Shown: piece after piece, positions 8,972-16,730 of the stretch
How the letters are laid out: every line of letters begins with the position of its first letter
How positions within the stretch are numbered: the first letter of the stretch is position 1
Assembly: GCA_002409325.1 (NCBI GenBank)
Contig: DHUU01000018.1
Location: forward strand, 68,457-132,456
Origin: Bacteroidales bacterium UBA5226
Lineage (GTDB): Bacteria > Bacteroidota > Bacteroidia > Bacteroidales > UBA932
Length of the DNA stretch: 64,000 nucleotides
Direction of reading: 5' to 3'
Notes under the pieces: generated by a model
Seen by the model: only the letters and a program-made list of their open reading frames with translations
The model's database searches: none
What the model was told of the DNA's origin: nothing
Made by a program: the position numbers and the translations under genes

Positions 8972-9473
8972 CGTTTGTATTGTTTTCAAAATCAGAAAGG
9001 TCTAGACCCGGGTAATTTAAGTAATCAATAAGCTCGTCCAGATCCAGGTTAGTCAGATCATAGGTGCTCTCTTCTTCGGGAAAATCGTCCAGTATAAGAT
9101 CAGAAATAACGCGGTGATCCAAGCCCCGGTCAGACAATTCACCAAGAAGAGAAAATTCCGGACTTTGTGTTTCAGTTCCCCGGTTGCGATCCGTTATGAA
9201 AAGCAATAGTGAACCAATACCAAATAGGAGCACAAATGCGGCGGCAAGCTGCATCTGGGGTTTTAGCAGGCGGAAAAAGTGTCTGCTTCTGCTTTCGGCA
9301 ACCGGCAGAGAACCGCTGTCCTGATGTACTTCCGGGAAAACCTCCGCAGACACTCCCTGCTGTGCATCGGCCGCTTTTTGGGCCCACCGGGCCTCCACTT
9401 GCTCAAAATAGCCCTGGGGAACCCCAAACGGATTCTCTTTCAGGTGTGGATTATGTATCGTGTTTTCGCTCAT
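8964..9473 (-). CDS. single-pass membrane protein, putative anti-sigma factor
   Basis: 169 residues with no recognised enzyme motif. The N-terminal 70 residues are soluble and begin with NPFGVPQGYFE, a motif seen in small Bacteroidota proteins encoded next to ECF sigma genes. One membrane helix (about 75-93, MQLAAAFVLLFGIGSLLLF) follows. The C-terminal tail is strongly acidic, with LTNLDLDELIDYLNYPG. The gene is 35 bases after the ECF sigma gene and coupled by an 8-base overlap to the periplasmic gene. Topology and position suggest an anti-sigma factor, but there is no ZAS zinc motif (HxxxCxxC). Confidence 0.6.
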   Translation of the reverse strand: MSENTIHNPHLKENPFGVPQGYFEQVEARWAQKAADAQQGVSAEVFPEVHQDSGSLPVAESRSRHFFRLLKPQMQLAAAFVLLFGIGSLLLFITDRNRGTETQSPEFSLLGELSDRGLDHRVISDLILDDFPEEESTYDLTNLDLDELIDYLNYPGLDLSDFENNTNDE

Positions 9474-9508
9474 ATTTCAATGGTTAGATGGTGTGAGGGG
9501 CAAAAAGT

Positions 9509-10036
9509 TTAAAGCAGCAGTTCTTTGAGGGTTTCCTCCACTTTAGCGGCCGCCAGGTGGTAGGAAGCTTTCAAAGCCCCCTCGGATGTTCCCAGAATAC
9601 GGGACATGTCCTGGTACCGGATCTGGTCAAAATAGCGCATATTAAAAACAAGGCGCTGTTTTGGCGGAAGGCGCAGGATGGCCTGCTGGAGGGCTTTCTG
9701 TATCTGGTCCCCGGTGAACAGCTGTGGGTCTGCATCCAGCCGGTCTTCCAGTGGCATTTGTTTCAGGGATTTGCTTTTTCTCAGGAAAGTCAGTACTTCG
9801 TTGGTGGCTATCCGGTAAAGCCAGGTAAAGAGTTGTGATTCCCACCGGAATGTGGACAACCCGGTCCAGGCTTTGAGCAGGGTGTTTTGCAGGATGTCGT
9901 CGGCATCGTCGTGCAGGAGCACCATTTTACGGATATGCCAATACAGGCGCTGGCTGTACTGCTGCACAATCCGGGAGAAAGCGTTTTCATACTGGCCGCT
10001 TTCGCATAAGGCTTGTAATTCCTTATCTGAGTTCAC
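9509..10036 (-). CDS. ECF (extracytoplasmic function) sigma-70 factor
   Basis: 175 residues with region 2 (HDDADDILQNTLLKAWTGLSTFRWESQLFTWLYRIATNEVL) and region 4 (LPPKQRLVFNMRYFDQIRYQDMSRILGTSEGALKASYHLA), the standard ECF layout without region 3. It directs RNA polymerase to specific promoters. It starts at a GTG (10036) inside the 3' end of the transketolase C-half gene (14-base overlap), so its translation is probably coupled to transketolase. It is followed by the putative anti-sigma factor and the periplasmic partner. Confidence 0.92.
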   Translation of the reverse strand: MNSDKELQALCESGQYENAFSRIVQQYSQRLYWHIRKMVLLHDDADDILQNTLLKAWTGLSTFRWESQLFTWLYRIATNEVLTFLRKSKSLKQMPLEDRLDADPQLFTGDQIQKALQQAILRLPPKQRLVFNMRYFDQIRYQDMSRILGTSEGALKASYHLAAAKVEETLKELLL

Positions 10037-10961
10037 ATACTTTTTTTACAATACCGGCGGTGTTCAGCCCGTAATGGTCCATAAGCCCGCGGGGAGTTCC
10101 GCTTTGGCCAAATCCCTCGTCCATGGCAACCATGCGCATGGGAACGGGATAGTGCCGGGCAAGCAGGCCCGATACAAGTTCACCCAGCCCTCCGGCCACC
10201 AGATGTTCCTCTGCAGTTACCACTGCCCCTGTTTTACGCGCAGAATCCAGGATAGCCTGTTCATCCAGGGGTTTGAGGGTGTGAATATTGATCAGCTCGG
10301 CCCGGATCCCTTTTTGGGCAAGCACTCCGACAGCTTCCAGGGCTTCCCAGACCAGGTGGCCTGTAGCCAGGATGGTCACGTCTTCCCCCGGCTGGATCAT
10401 CCAGGCCTTTCCAATTTCAAACGGGCCATCCACGGGACTGAAGTTGGGAACTGACGGTCTTCCAAACCGGAGGTACACCGGGCCGTCCCAGCTGGCGGCG
10501 GCCAGTGTAGCAAGGCGGGTCTGGTTGTAATCGCAGGGATTGATAACACACAAGTGCGGAAGGGCCCTGCTCAGGGCAAGGTCTTCCATGGTCTGATGCG
10601 TGGCGCCGTCTTCTCCCAGGGTAATGCCTGAATGGGAGGCGGCAATCTTGACATTTGTCTGTGAATAGCAGACAGACTGGCGCAACTGGTCGTACACGCG
10701 TCCTGTGGCAAACTCGGCAAAAGTTCCCACAAAGGGGATCAGCCCGGTAACAGCCATGCCGGCGGCCACACCCATCATGTTGGCCTCGGCAATCCCGCAC
10801 TGGAAAAAACGCTGTGGGAAAGCAGCGGCAAACTCTTCCATTTTGAGCGAACCGGTCAGGTCGGCGCACAGGGCCACCACGGCCGGGTTCCGTCTTCCCA
10901 GTTCAAAAAGACCGGCACCAAAACCGGAACGGGTATCTTTATTTCCTGTATTTGTCATCAT
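10023..10961 (-). CDS. transketolase, C-terminal subunit
   Basis: 312 residues covering the pyrimidine-binding and C-terminal domains of transketolase (FFQCGIAEANMMGVAAGMA with the catalytic Glu, then GEDGATHQTMEDLALSRALP). With the N-half encoded just upstream it forms a two-subunit transketolase that exchanges two-carbon units between sugar phosphates. A split enzyme is known in archaea and several bacterial phyla, so the break is not a frameshift: the halves have separate starts and 10 bases between them. DXPS-like proteins are related but longer. Its 3' end holds the start of the ECF sigma gene. Confidence 0.9.
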   Translation of the reverse strand: MMTNTGNKDTRSGFGAGLFELGRRNPAVVALCADLTGSLKMEEFAAAFPQRFFQCGIAEANMMGVAAGMAVTGLIPFVGTFAEFATGRVYDQLRQSVCYSQTNVKIAASHSGITLGEDGATHQTMEDLALSRALPHLCVINPCDYNQTRLATLAAASWDGPVYLRFGRPSVPNFSPVDGPFEIGKAWMIQPGEDVTILATGHLVWEALEAVGVLAQKGIRAELINIHTLKPLDEQAILDSARKTGAVVTAEEHLVAGGLGELVSGLLARHYPVPMRMVAMDEGFGQSGTPRGLMDHYGLNTAGIVKKVCELR

Positions 10962-10971
10962 GGCGTATTCG

Positions 10972-11817
10972 TTAAAAATCTCCCAGGGTTTCAGGTAATT
11001 GGGACAAAGCCAGGGCTTCCTGCTCTGCCGAAGGGGCTTTCCCGTGCCAGGCGTGGGAGCCGGTCATGAAATCCACACCCTGCCCCATATTGGTGTGCAT
11101 CAGGATCATCATGGGTTTGCTGCGGGGTTTTAGCGATTCCCTGAAGGCCTCCCTTATGGCATCAAGGTTGTGACCGTCGCATTCCAGGACCAGCCAGCCA
11201 AAAGCCTGCCACTTGGCAACCAAGTCTCCCAGCCCTGCAATCTGATTCACAGGCCCGTCGATTTGCTGCCTGTTCCAGTCTGTAATCGCCGTCAGGTTGC
11301 CAATCTTGTGGTGAGCTGCAAACAGGGCGGCTTCCCAGACCTGGCCTTCTTCGCTTTCGCCGTCCCCCAGCAGAACATAGACTTTGTGAGGGTCCCCTGC
11401 CAGCTGTTTACTCAGCGCCGCGCCGCAGGCCACAGAGAGCCCCTGGCCCAACGATCCGCTGGCCACATGAACGCCAGGCAATCCATTCTCTACGCTGGGA
11501 TGGCCCTGCAGGCGGGAACCGAATTTCCGGAAAGAGGCCAGCTCCTGAACGGGAAAATAGCCCAGGCGTGCAAGCAGGCTGTAAAACAACGGCGAGATAT
11601 GGCCTATGGAAAGGAAGAACATATCCATGTCCTTCCCGTTACGTTTCCACTGTTGCGCCTTTTGTTCCAGGAATTCCGCAAAAAGCACCGTCATAAAATC
11701 GGCACTGCTCAGGGATCCCCCGGGATGGCCGCTTTTGGCCGCCGTTACCATCCGGATTATATCGCGGCGGATCTGAGCTATAATATCTGTGACAGGGTCA
11801 GGAGTCTTTTGGTTCAT
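10972..11817 (-). CDS. transketolase, N-terminal subunit
   Basis: 281 residues corresponding to the thiamine-diphosphate-binding domain. The ThDP motif runs from GDGESEEGQVWEAALFAAHH to the Asn of TDWNRQQIDG, and GHPGGSLSSADF and HVASGSLGQGLSVACG are also typical. It pairs with the C-terminal subunit downstream. The ATG at 11817 lies 23 bases from a minus-strand TATCTTTG box. It is the first gene of the apparent five-gene operon ending with the ECF sigma module. Confidence 0.92.
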   Translation of the reverse strand: MNQKTPDPVTDIIAQIRRDIIRMVTAAKSGHPGGSLSSADFMTVLFAEFLEQKAQQWKRNGKDMDMFFLSIGHISPLFYSLLARLGYFPVQELASFRKFGSRLQGHPSVENGLPGVHVASGSLGQGLSVACGAALSKQLAGDPHKVYVLLGDGESEEGQVWEAALFAAHHKIGNLTAITDWNRQQIDGPVNQIAGLGDLVAKWQAFGWLVLECDGHNLDAIREAFRESLKPRSKPMMILMHTNMGQGVDFMTGSHAWHGKAPSAEQEALALSQLPETLGDF

Positions 11818-11840
11818 GCTGCCTAAGTTTGATTATCTTA

Positions 11841-11848
11841 CAAAGATA
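11841..11848 (-). promoter_or_regulatory. -7 box for the transketolase/ECF operon
   Basis: Minus-strand TATCTTTG (TAnnTTTG) ends 23 bases before the transketolase ATG. It is back to back with the lepA promoter. Confidence 0.5.
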
Positions 11849-11859
11849 AAAATTATATT

Positions 11860-11867
11860 TACCTTTG
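11860..11867 (+). promoter_or_regulatory. -7 box for lepA
   Basis: TACCTTTG ends 8 bases before the lepA ATG at 11876, implying a leader of only a few bases. Confidence 0.5.
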
Positions 11868-11875
11868 ACCCGCCA

Positions 11876-13663
11876 ATGAAAAACATTAGGAATTTCTGCA
11901 TTATTGCCCATATAGATCACGGGAAAAGCACCCTGGCCGACCGGCTTCTGGAGCTGACCCATACCGTGGAGCAACGCGACATGGAAGCGCAGGTGCTGGA
12001 CAATATGGATCTGGAAAGGGAAAAGGGGATTACCATAAAATCTCATGCCATACAGCTGGCTTATCGGCACAACGGAGAAGATTATGTGTTGAACCTGCTG
12101 GACACCCCCGGACATGTGGATTTTTCATATGAGGTTTCCCGAGCCATTGCCTCCTGCGAAGGGGCCCTGCTGGTGGTAGATGCCACCCAGGGAGTACAGG
12201 CACAGACCATATCCAATCTGTACCTGGCCATTGCCCACAGCCTGGAGATCATTCCCGTCCTGAATAAAATTGATATGGAATCTGCCATGATTGAGGTTGT
12301 TCAGGATCAGATAATTGACCTGCTGGGATGCAAGCCGGAAGAGATCCTGCATATCAGCGCCCGCACCGGGGAAGGGGTCCCGAAGGTACTGGAAGCCGTT
12401 ATAGAACGCATTCCATCGCCCGGGGGAGACCCCCAGGCCCCCCTCCAGGCACTCATCTTTGACTCGGTATTCAACTCTTTTCGCGGGATCATAGCCTATT
12501 TCAGGGTAATGAACGGAACAGTGGCGCAGGGTGACAGGGTTAAGTTTTTTAATGCGGGAAAAGTTTACGATGCAGACGAGGTGGGGATCCTGAAGATGAA
12601 GATGATGCCGCGGAAGGAAATCCGCACCGGCGATGTGGGCTATATTATTTCGGGAATAAAGACAGTATCCGAAGTGAAGGTAGGCGATACCATCACGCAT
12701 GTGGCCCGTCCCTGCCAGAAAGCTATAGCCGGTTTTGAAGAAGTAAAGCCCATGGTATTTGCAGGAATGTACCCGGTGGATACAGACGGATACGAAGACC
12801 TGAGGACAGCCCTTGAAAAGCTACAACTCAACGACGCTTCGCTTACCTTTGAACCCGAATCGTCCCTGGCCCTGGGGTTTGGATTTCGCTGCGGGTTCCT
12901 GGGGCTGTTGCATATGGAAATTGTTCAGGAAAGACTTTTCCGAGAATTCGACTGCGACGTGATCACCACCGTGCCCAACGTATCCTACAAGGTTTATACA
13001 ACCCAGGGAAACGTTGCCGATGTGCACAACCCTTCCGGCCTGCCACCGGTCACACTCATAGACTATATAGAAGAACCCTACATCAAGGCCCAGGTGATCT
13101 CCAAGTCTGAATATTTCGGAGCCATCATGAAACTCTGCCTGGATAAACGCGGGGTACTGACAAACCAGCATTTTTTAACGTCAGACCGTGTGGAGCTCAC
13201 CTTCAAAATGCCGCTTTCAGAGATTGTTTTTGATTTTTACGACAAGCTGAAAAGCATATCCCGCGGATACGCCTCCTTTGATTACCACATTATAGGACAT
13301 GAACGCGCCGACCTGGTTAAACTCGACATTCTGCTGAACGGAGAACCGGTTGACGCCCTTTCGAGCCTGATCTACCGTGGCCACTCCTATGATTTTGGGA
13401 GAAAAATGTGTGAAAAGCTTAAGGAACTCATCCCGCGCCAGCAATTCGACATAGCCATACAGGCCGCCATTGGGGCCAAGATCATTGCCCGCGAAACCGT
13501 CAAGGCGGTACGAAAAGACGTGACGGCAAAATGTTACGGGGGCGACATCTCCCGCAAGCGCAAACTCCTTGAAAAACAAAAGAAAGGCAAACGCCGCATG
13601 CGCCAGATAGGCAATGTGGAGGTTCCTCAGTCGGCTTTCATGGCCGTTCTGAAGCTGGACTAG
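11876..13663 (+). CDS. lepA: elongation factor 4 (LepA)
   Basis: 595 residues from the ATG at 11876 (MKNIRNFCIIAHIDHGKSTL). An open 29-codon extension upstream would run through the promoter and is rejected. All GTPase motifs are canonical: AHIDHGKST (11-19), DTPGHVDF, NKID. The LepA-specific C-terminal domain is present, with KRKLLEKQKKGKRRMRQIGNVEVPQ near the end. LepA is a ribosome-associated GTPase that remodels or back-translocates stalled ribosomes and aids 30S biogenesis. It is a single-gene unit, divergent from the transketolase operon. Confidence 0.97.
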   Translation: MKNIRNFCIIAHIDHGKSTLADRLLELTHTVEQRDMEAQVLDNMDLEREKGITIKSHAIQLAYRHNGEDYVLNLLDTPGHVDFSYEVSRAIASCEGALLVVDATQGVQAQTISNLYLAIAHSLEIIPVLNKIDMESAMIEVVQDQIIDLLGCKPEEILHISARTGEGVPKVLEAVIERIPSPGGDPQAPLQALIFDSVFNSFRGIIAYFRVMNGTVAQGDRVKFFNAGKVYDADEVGILKMKMMPRKEIRTGDVGYIISGIKTVSEVKVGDTITHVARPCQKAIAGFEEVKPMVFAGMYPVDTDGYEDLRTALEKLQLNDASLTFEPESSLALGFGFRCGFLGLLHMEIVQERLFREFDCDVITTVPNVSYKVYTTQGNVADVHNPSGLPPVTLIDYIEEPYIKAQVISKSEYFGAIMKLCLDKRGVLTNQHFLTSDRVELTFKMPLSEIVFDFYDKLKSISRGYASFDYHIIGHERADLVKLDILLNGEPVDALSSLIYRGHSYDFGRKMCEKLKELIPRQQFDIAIQAAIGAKIIARETVKAVRKDVTAKCYGGDISRKRKLLEKQKKGKRRMRQIGNVEVPQSAFMAVLKLD

Positions 13664-13738
13664 TTCGCATACTGCATCACAAGAACCAGGGACTTTTTGT
13701 TGAACGCCGAGGCTCTCCGTGTTTATGCTGCCTGCTGT

Positions 13739-13813
13739 AGTTGCTGACACCACAAGATAAGGGAAGCTTTTTCTTTTTGCCGAGGCCTTCCTTATCTTGT
13801 GGTGTCAGCAACT
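13739..13813. repeat. 24-bp perfect inverted repeat between convergent genes
   Basis: The arms 13739-13762 and 13790-13813 are exact reverse complements (core GCTGACACCACAAGATAAG), separated by a 27-base spacer holding TTTTTCTTTTT. The repeat lies between convergent lepA and the DUF2812 gene in the 210-base gap 13664-13873, so it could act as a bidirectional terminator. It lacks a T-run immediately after the stem. A degraded partial copy of the left arm plus spacer (CACAAGAACCAGGGAC through GCCGAGGC) precedes it at about 13678-13717, which suggests an older repeat element. Confidence 0.7.
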
Positions 13814-13873
13814 GCCCGTCAGGAGTAGTGTCTGCCAGCAGTGCCCACTCACCAGGAAAGAGGGTCCACCTCT

Positions 13874-14449
13874 TTATTCGCAAGTATACAATTCTCTGAC
13901 GGCGGCTTTAACTTTCCGGTTCATTCTGCGAAAATATGGCGTGGCTAAGAGAATTAAAACAGAGGCACAAAAACTCACTCCCACACAAAAGCCCTTAAAG
14001 AACTCAACAATGGGAACACGCTCCAGGTGTTCCAGACTAAATACTGCTACCATACACAGGGCAATGACTACAACAAAGGCATGTTTGAGTTTGTTGAAAA
14101 ACTCCTGGATCTTGAGTAAATGTGTTAATTCGTATAATGGTCTGTTTCCCCGATCAAACTTGCAGTCTTCTGTTTTACAACGCAGGTATACCCAGTTGAC
14201 GCATTCCCCTACGAACTCAATCCCGGTTTCCTTTAAAAAATCAAGATAAGATTTACTTTCCGGGGAATGCGTGTCTTTCTCGAGCAATTCCAGCCTGTAA
14301 GTATACTCGCCGGGAGTTCCTTTTTCAAATATATATTTTCTAAAACCTGTTTGAATGAGCATCCAGCCCGTCCCAGCCATTTCATTGATCCATGCTTCTT
14401 CTTTTTCGTATTCCCATAAGAAGAAGGTTTTCCGTACTTTTTTTTTCAT
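13874..14449 (-). CDS. DUF2812-domain membrane protein
   Basis: 191 residues. The N-terminal half (RKTFFLWEYEKEEAWINEMAGTGWML) is the DUF2812 pattern, followed by an EYTYRLELL strand and two hydrophobic helices at about 124-140 and 152-170. In many bacteria, DUF2812 proteins are encoded directly behind PadR-type regulators, as here (4-base ATGA overlap with the gene at 14446). Their function is unknown. The pair probably forms a PadR-controlled membrane module responding to an envelope signal or drug, which is inference. Confidence 0.75.
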   Translation of the reverse strand: MKKKVRKTFFLWEYEKEEAWINEMAGTGWMLIQTGFRKYIFEKGTPGEYTYRLELLEKDTHSPESKSYLDFLKETGIEFVGECVNWVYLRCKTEDCKFDRGNRPLYELTHLLKIQEFFNKLKHAFVVVIALCMVAVFSLEHLERVPIVEFFKGFCVGVSFCASVLILLATPYFRRMNRKVKAAVRELYTCE

Positions 14450-14778
14450 TGTTGTATAATAGATTTGTTTATGATCTTATCCCCGTTTTCTACAAGTTCA
14501 TGGAGCCTGTTTAATTCGGCCCGTGCCACCTGTCTGCCTGTGTGGGTAATCACGTATTCTTTCCGGCGACTGTCTTCTGCTCCAGGCAACGCTTTGATCC
14601 AGCCTTTTTCCAACATGGAAGAAATGGCTCCGTAAAGCGTTCCGGCCGATAGCACAAGACGCCCATCGGTCATGCTTTTTGTTTCCTGCATGATCCCATA
14701 CCCATGAAGGGGTGTATGTAAAGCCAGTAATGTGTAAAATACGGCTTCGGTCAATACTATGTTTTCATTTGGATTCAT
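14446..14778 (-). CDS. PadR-family transcriptional regulator
   Basis: 110 residues from the ATG at 14778; an in-frame ATG at 14805 would add nine residues and cannot be excluded. The winged-helix PadR pattern is clear: VLTEAVFYTLLALHTPLHGYGIMQE, LSAGTLYGAISSMLEKGWI, SRRKEYVITHTGRQ. PadR proteins repress neighbouring genes until a ligand binds. It overlaps the DUF2812 gene by ATGA. A minus-strand TATCTTTG box at 14826-14833 lies upstream, so autoregulation is plausible. Confidence 0.88.
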   Translation of the reverse strand: MNPNENIVLTEAVFYTLLALHTPLHGYGIMQETKSMTDGRLVLSAGTLYGAISSMLEKGWIKALPGAEDSRRKEYVITHTGRQVARAELNRLHELVENGDKIINKSIIQQ

Positions 14779-14825
14779 AACTATTTGTTTAAGTGTTCTG
14801 GCCACCGTTATAACGGAAGACGATA

Positions 14826-14833
14826 CAAAGATA
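14826..14833 (-). promoter_or_regulatory. -7 box for the PadR/DUF2812 pair
   Basis: Minus-strand TATCTTTG, 20 bases before the ATG at 14805 and 47 before that at 14778. Confidence 0.45.
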
Positions 14834-14916
14834 GGCGATATATTTTATATATCCAAATATCAAGTGAAATTTCTTTGAGATGTATGCAGAACCATAAAGA
14901 ACATATAGCCTCGGCT

Positions 14917-14951
14917 AAAAAAAAGAGACTGGCCACACCGGTCAGTCTCTT
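14917..14951 (-). terminator. rho-independent terminator of the OmpA/TPR lipoprotein gene
   Basis: On the minus strand AAGAGACTGACC and GGCCAGTCTCTT pair into a 12-bp stem (one G-T pair) with a 5-base loop, followed by a run of eight T. It lies 31 bases after the stop at 14982, in the otherwise gene-free stretch 14834-14981. Confidence 0.9.
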
Positions 14952-14981
14952 CCCTGTAAGGTGAGAGGTTAAATGGGTTGT

Positions 14982-16631
14982 TTAGCGGTATTTTGCAAAT
15001 TCTATGTCTTTTGCAGCTCTTTCGGCCAGTGCAGGTACTTTGTTGATTTTCTCCATCAGCTCGTTAACCTTTGAGGTCTGTCCCCTGCGGGCGGCAATCA
15101 CGGCTTTAACATAGGTGGTCTTCATGCAGGTGCATTCTGACAGGGCTTCTTCGGCTTTATCCAGGTTACCGTTGAGCAATTGGGCCAGAGAAGAGTTCAT
15201 GTGTTTTTTGCCGTCCAGTTTTGCCAGGGCATCTTTGTATTTGCCATTGAGGATATCCAGGGCACCCTGGTTTTCTTTTGCAACCAAGCATCCGGATTTC
15301 GCAAAGAATTCAGCTGCTTTGTCATAGTTGCCTTTGCGCATTTCAATAACACCCAGATTGTTGGCTACCATAGGATTGGAGGCGTCGCATTTGGCCAGGG
15401 CCGAGGCGGCTTCGTTGACTTTGTTGCCATTGAGGTAGGCTACTGCCAAATTGTTTTGACCTCTTGAAGAGCCGTATTTCTCTGCAGCCTTCTTGTACAT
15501 AGCGATCTTGGTGTCATTGTCTTTGATGAGGGTGGCAGCGTACAGCAGGGCCTCTTCATTCAGAGCATCCATATTGGTGGATGTGAGCTCTTTCAGTTCT
15601 TCGTCGGAGTAATTGGTGAATTCAATATTGGCAATCAGCCTTGCGCGACGCAGCTCGGGGAGCACTTTTTCTTCCAGTGTTTTATAAACGGCAGACATAT
15701 TGCGGATCTCACGTTCACGGATCACAGGGTCTGAGTACATGGATAGAACCCTGAGGATAAGTTCTTTGTCGCCCAGATCGCTCTTGCCAACCAGTTCCTG
15801 GAATCCGGCCCAGTCTTCCCCTTTGGTTTTCAGATTGAGCGGACCTTCTGTTTTGATTTTACTGGTCAGTTTCTGGAAAGCTTTTTCGGCACTTTTCATA
15901 CGGTTCTCAGAAAGATTTTCATTGAAATCTACCGGGCCTTCGGGAGAAGCATAGGCAACAATATCAGTTCCCGTTACGGTCCTTCTTTGATCGGCAGGAA
16001 GGTTTTTCAGGAAATTCTGGAATTCCTTGATCTCACCCTTGGTAAGCTCGCGGGCGCGAACCTGAGCGGAGTTCTTGGCATACAAGATATTAACTTCTTC
16101 TGCTTCATTTATGGTCTTCTGATAATTGTCGGGCATCATGACAGGTTCTCCGTGAAGTTCCACCCATTTGTAAGTGATGTTGGCTCCGTCGGCAATTTTG
16201 TATGCTCCGGGAAGAGCCCACACATCGTCTTTATACAGGACGGCTCCGCGCAGTTCCAGATGGGATTTTGCCATCCCCTTAACATAATCAAAATGGAGCT
16301 TGTGTTGGATTTCATCTCCTGCGACAGGGATGACATTGTAGTTGTCCAGAACTTTTTCTCCCTGGAGTCTGAGTGCCGGAGCGGCCACCTCACCGCCTTC
16401 GTATACCAATACGGGTGTGATTTCAAGCATTGCTTTGGGATGGAAATAACCTTCGGGAAATTTTAAGGTATAAGTCACATCAATTTTATCTGCGACAACT
16501 TCAAGAATTTCAGGATTACATGATTTTTCAACGTCATCGGCGTATTTAACCATGTCTTTTGGGTTGTTACAAGCCATAAGCATAATACCAAGAACGGCAA
16601 TGCCCAGATAGCGCAATAAAGATTTTTTCAT
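14982..16631 (-). CDS. OmpA-like/TPR lipoprotein
   Basis: 549 residues from the ATG at 16631, which begins a lipoprotein signal with Cys21 in LMACNN. Seventeen codons of open frame upstream are not used. Residues of about 25-180 are beta-rich and unassigned. A central segment (VTGTDIVAYASPEGPVDFNENLSENRMKSA) matches the peptidoglycan-binding OmpA_C pattern as found in Bacteroidota. The C-terminal 200 residues are TPR-like helices (AVAYLNGNKVNEAASALAK, GVIEMRKGNYDKAAEFFAKSG). It is probably an outer-membrane lipoprotein linking envelope layers. Codon use looks biased to common A/T-ending codons, consistent with high expression. It has its own promoter (16698-16729) and strong terminator. Confidence 0.8.
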   Translation of the reverse strand: MKKSLLRYLGIAVLGIMLMACNNPKDMVKYADDVEKSCNPEILEVVADKIDVTYTLKFPEGYFHPKAMLEITPVLVYEGGEVAAPALRLQGEKVLDNYNVIPVAGDEIQHKLHFDYVKGMAKSHLELRGAVLYKDDVWALPGAYKIADGANITYKWVELHGEPVMMPDNYQKTINEAEEVNILYAKNSAQVRARELTKGEIKEFQNFLKNLPADQRRTVTGTDIVAYASPEGPVDFNENLSENRMKSAEKAFQKLTSKIKTEGPLNLKTKGEDWAGFQELVGKSDLGDKELILRVLSMYSDPVIREREIRNMSAVYKTLEEKVLPELRRARLIANIEFTNYSDEELKELTSTNMDALNEEALLYAATLIKDNDTKIAMYKKAAEKYGSSRGQNNLAVAYLNGNKVNEAASALAKCDASNPMVANNLGVIEMRKGNYDKAAEFFAKSGCLVAKENQGALDILNGKYKDALAKLDGKKHMNSSLAQLLNGNLDKAEEALSECTCMKTTYVKAVIAARRGQTSKVNELMEKINKVPALAERAAKDIEFAKYR

Positions 16632-16697
16632 AACAAGTAGTTTAATATTCAGTATTTCTAAATTTAGACTTTGATTTAACACAACGGTTTAAGCTTA

Positions 16698-16729
16698 CAA
16701 ATATAGTACAAAATTTATATCTTTGCAAA
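16698..16729 (-). promoter_or_regulatory. -33/-7 promoter of the OmpA/TPR lipoprotein gene
   Basis: On the minus strand TTTG (16726-16729), 20 bases of spacing, then TATATTTG (16698-16705), a full match to the TTTG/TAnnTTTG promoter. The leader is about 60 bases. Confidence 0.7.
16718..16725 (+). promoter_or_regulatory. -7 box for the sigma-54 activator gene
   Basis: TATCTTTG ends 5 bases before the ATG at 16731. It is part of the near-palindrome TATCTTTGCAAAGAT, whose right half supplies the -33 box of the divergent gene. Confidence 0.6.
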
Positions 16730-16730
16730 G

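Noticed and set aside
10023..11817. Frameshift splitting one transketolase gene
   Set aside because: The two halves have separate good starts and a 10-base gap, and two-subunit transketolases are a known arrangement.
13677..13883. 68-codon minus-strand ORF over the inverted repeat
   Set aside because: It is encoded mainly by the repeat itself, has no domain, and overlaps the end of the DUF2812 gene.
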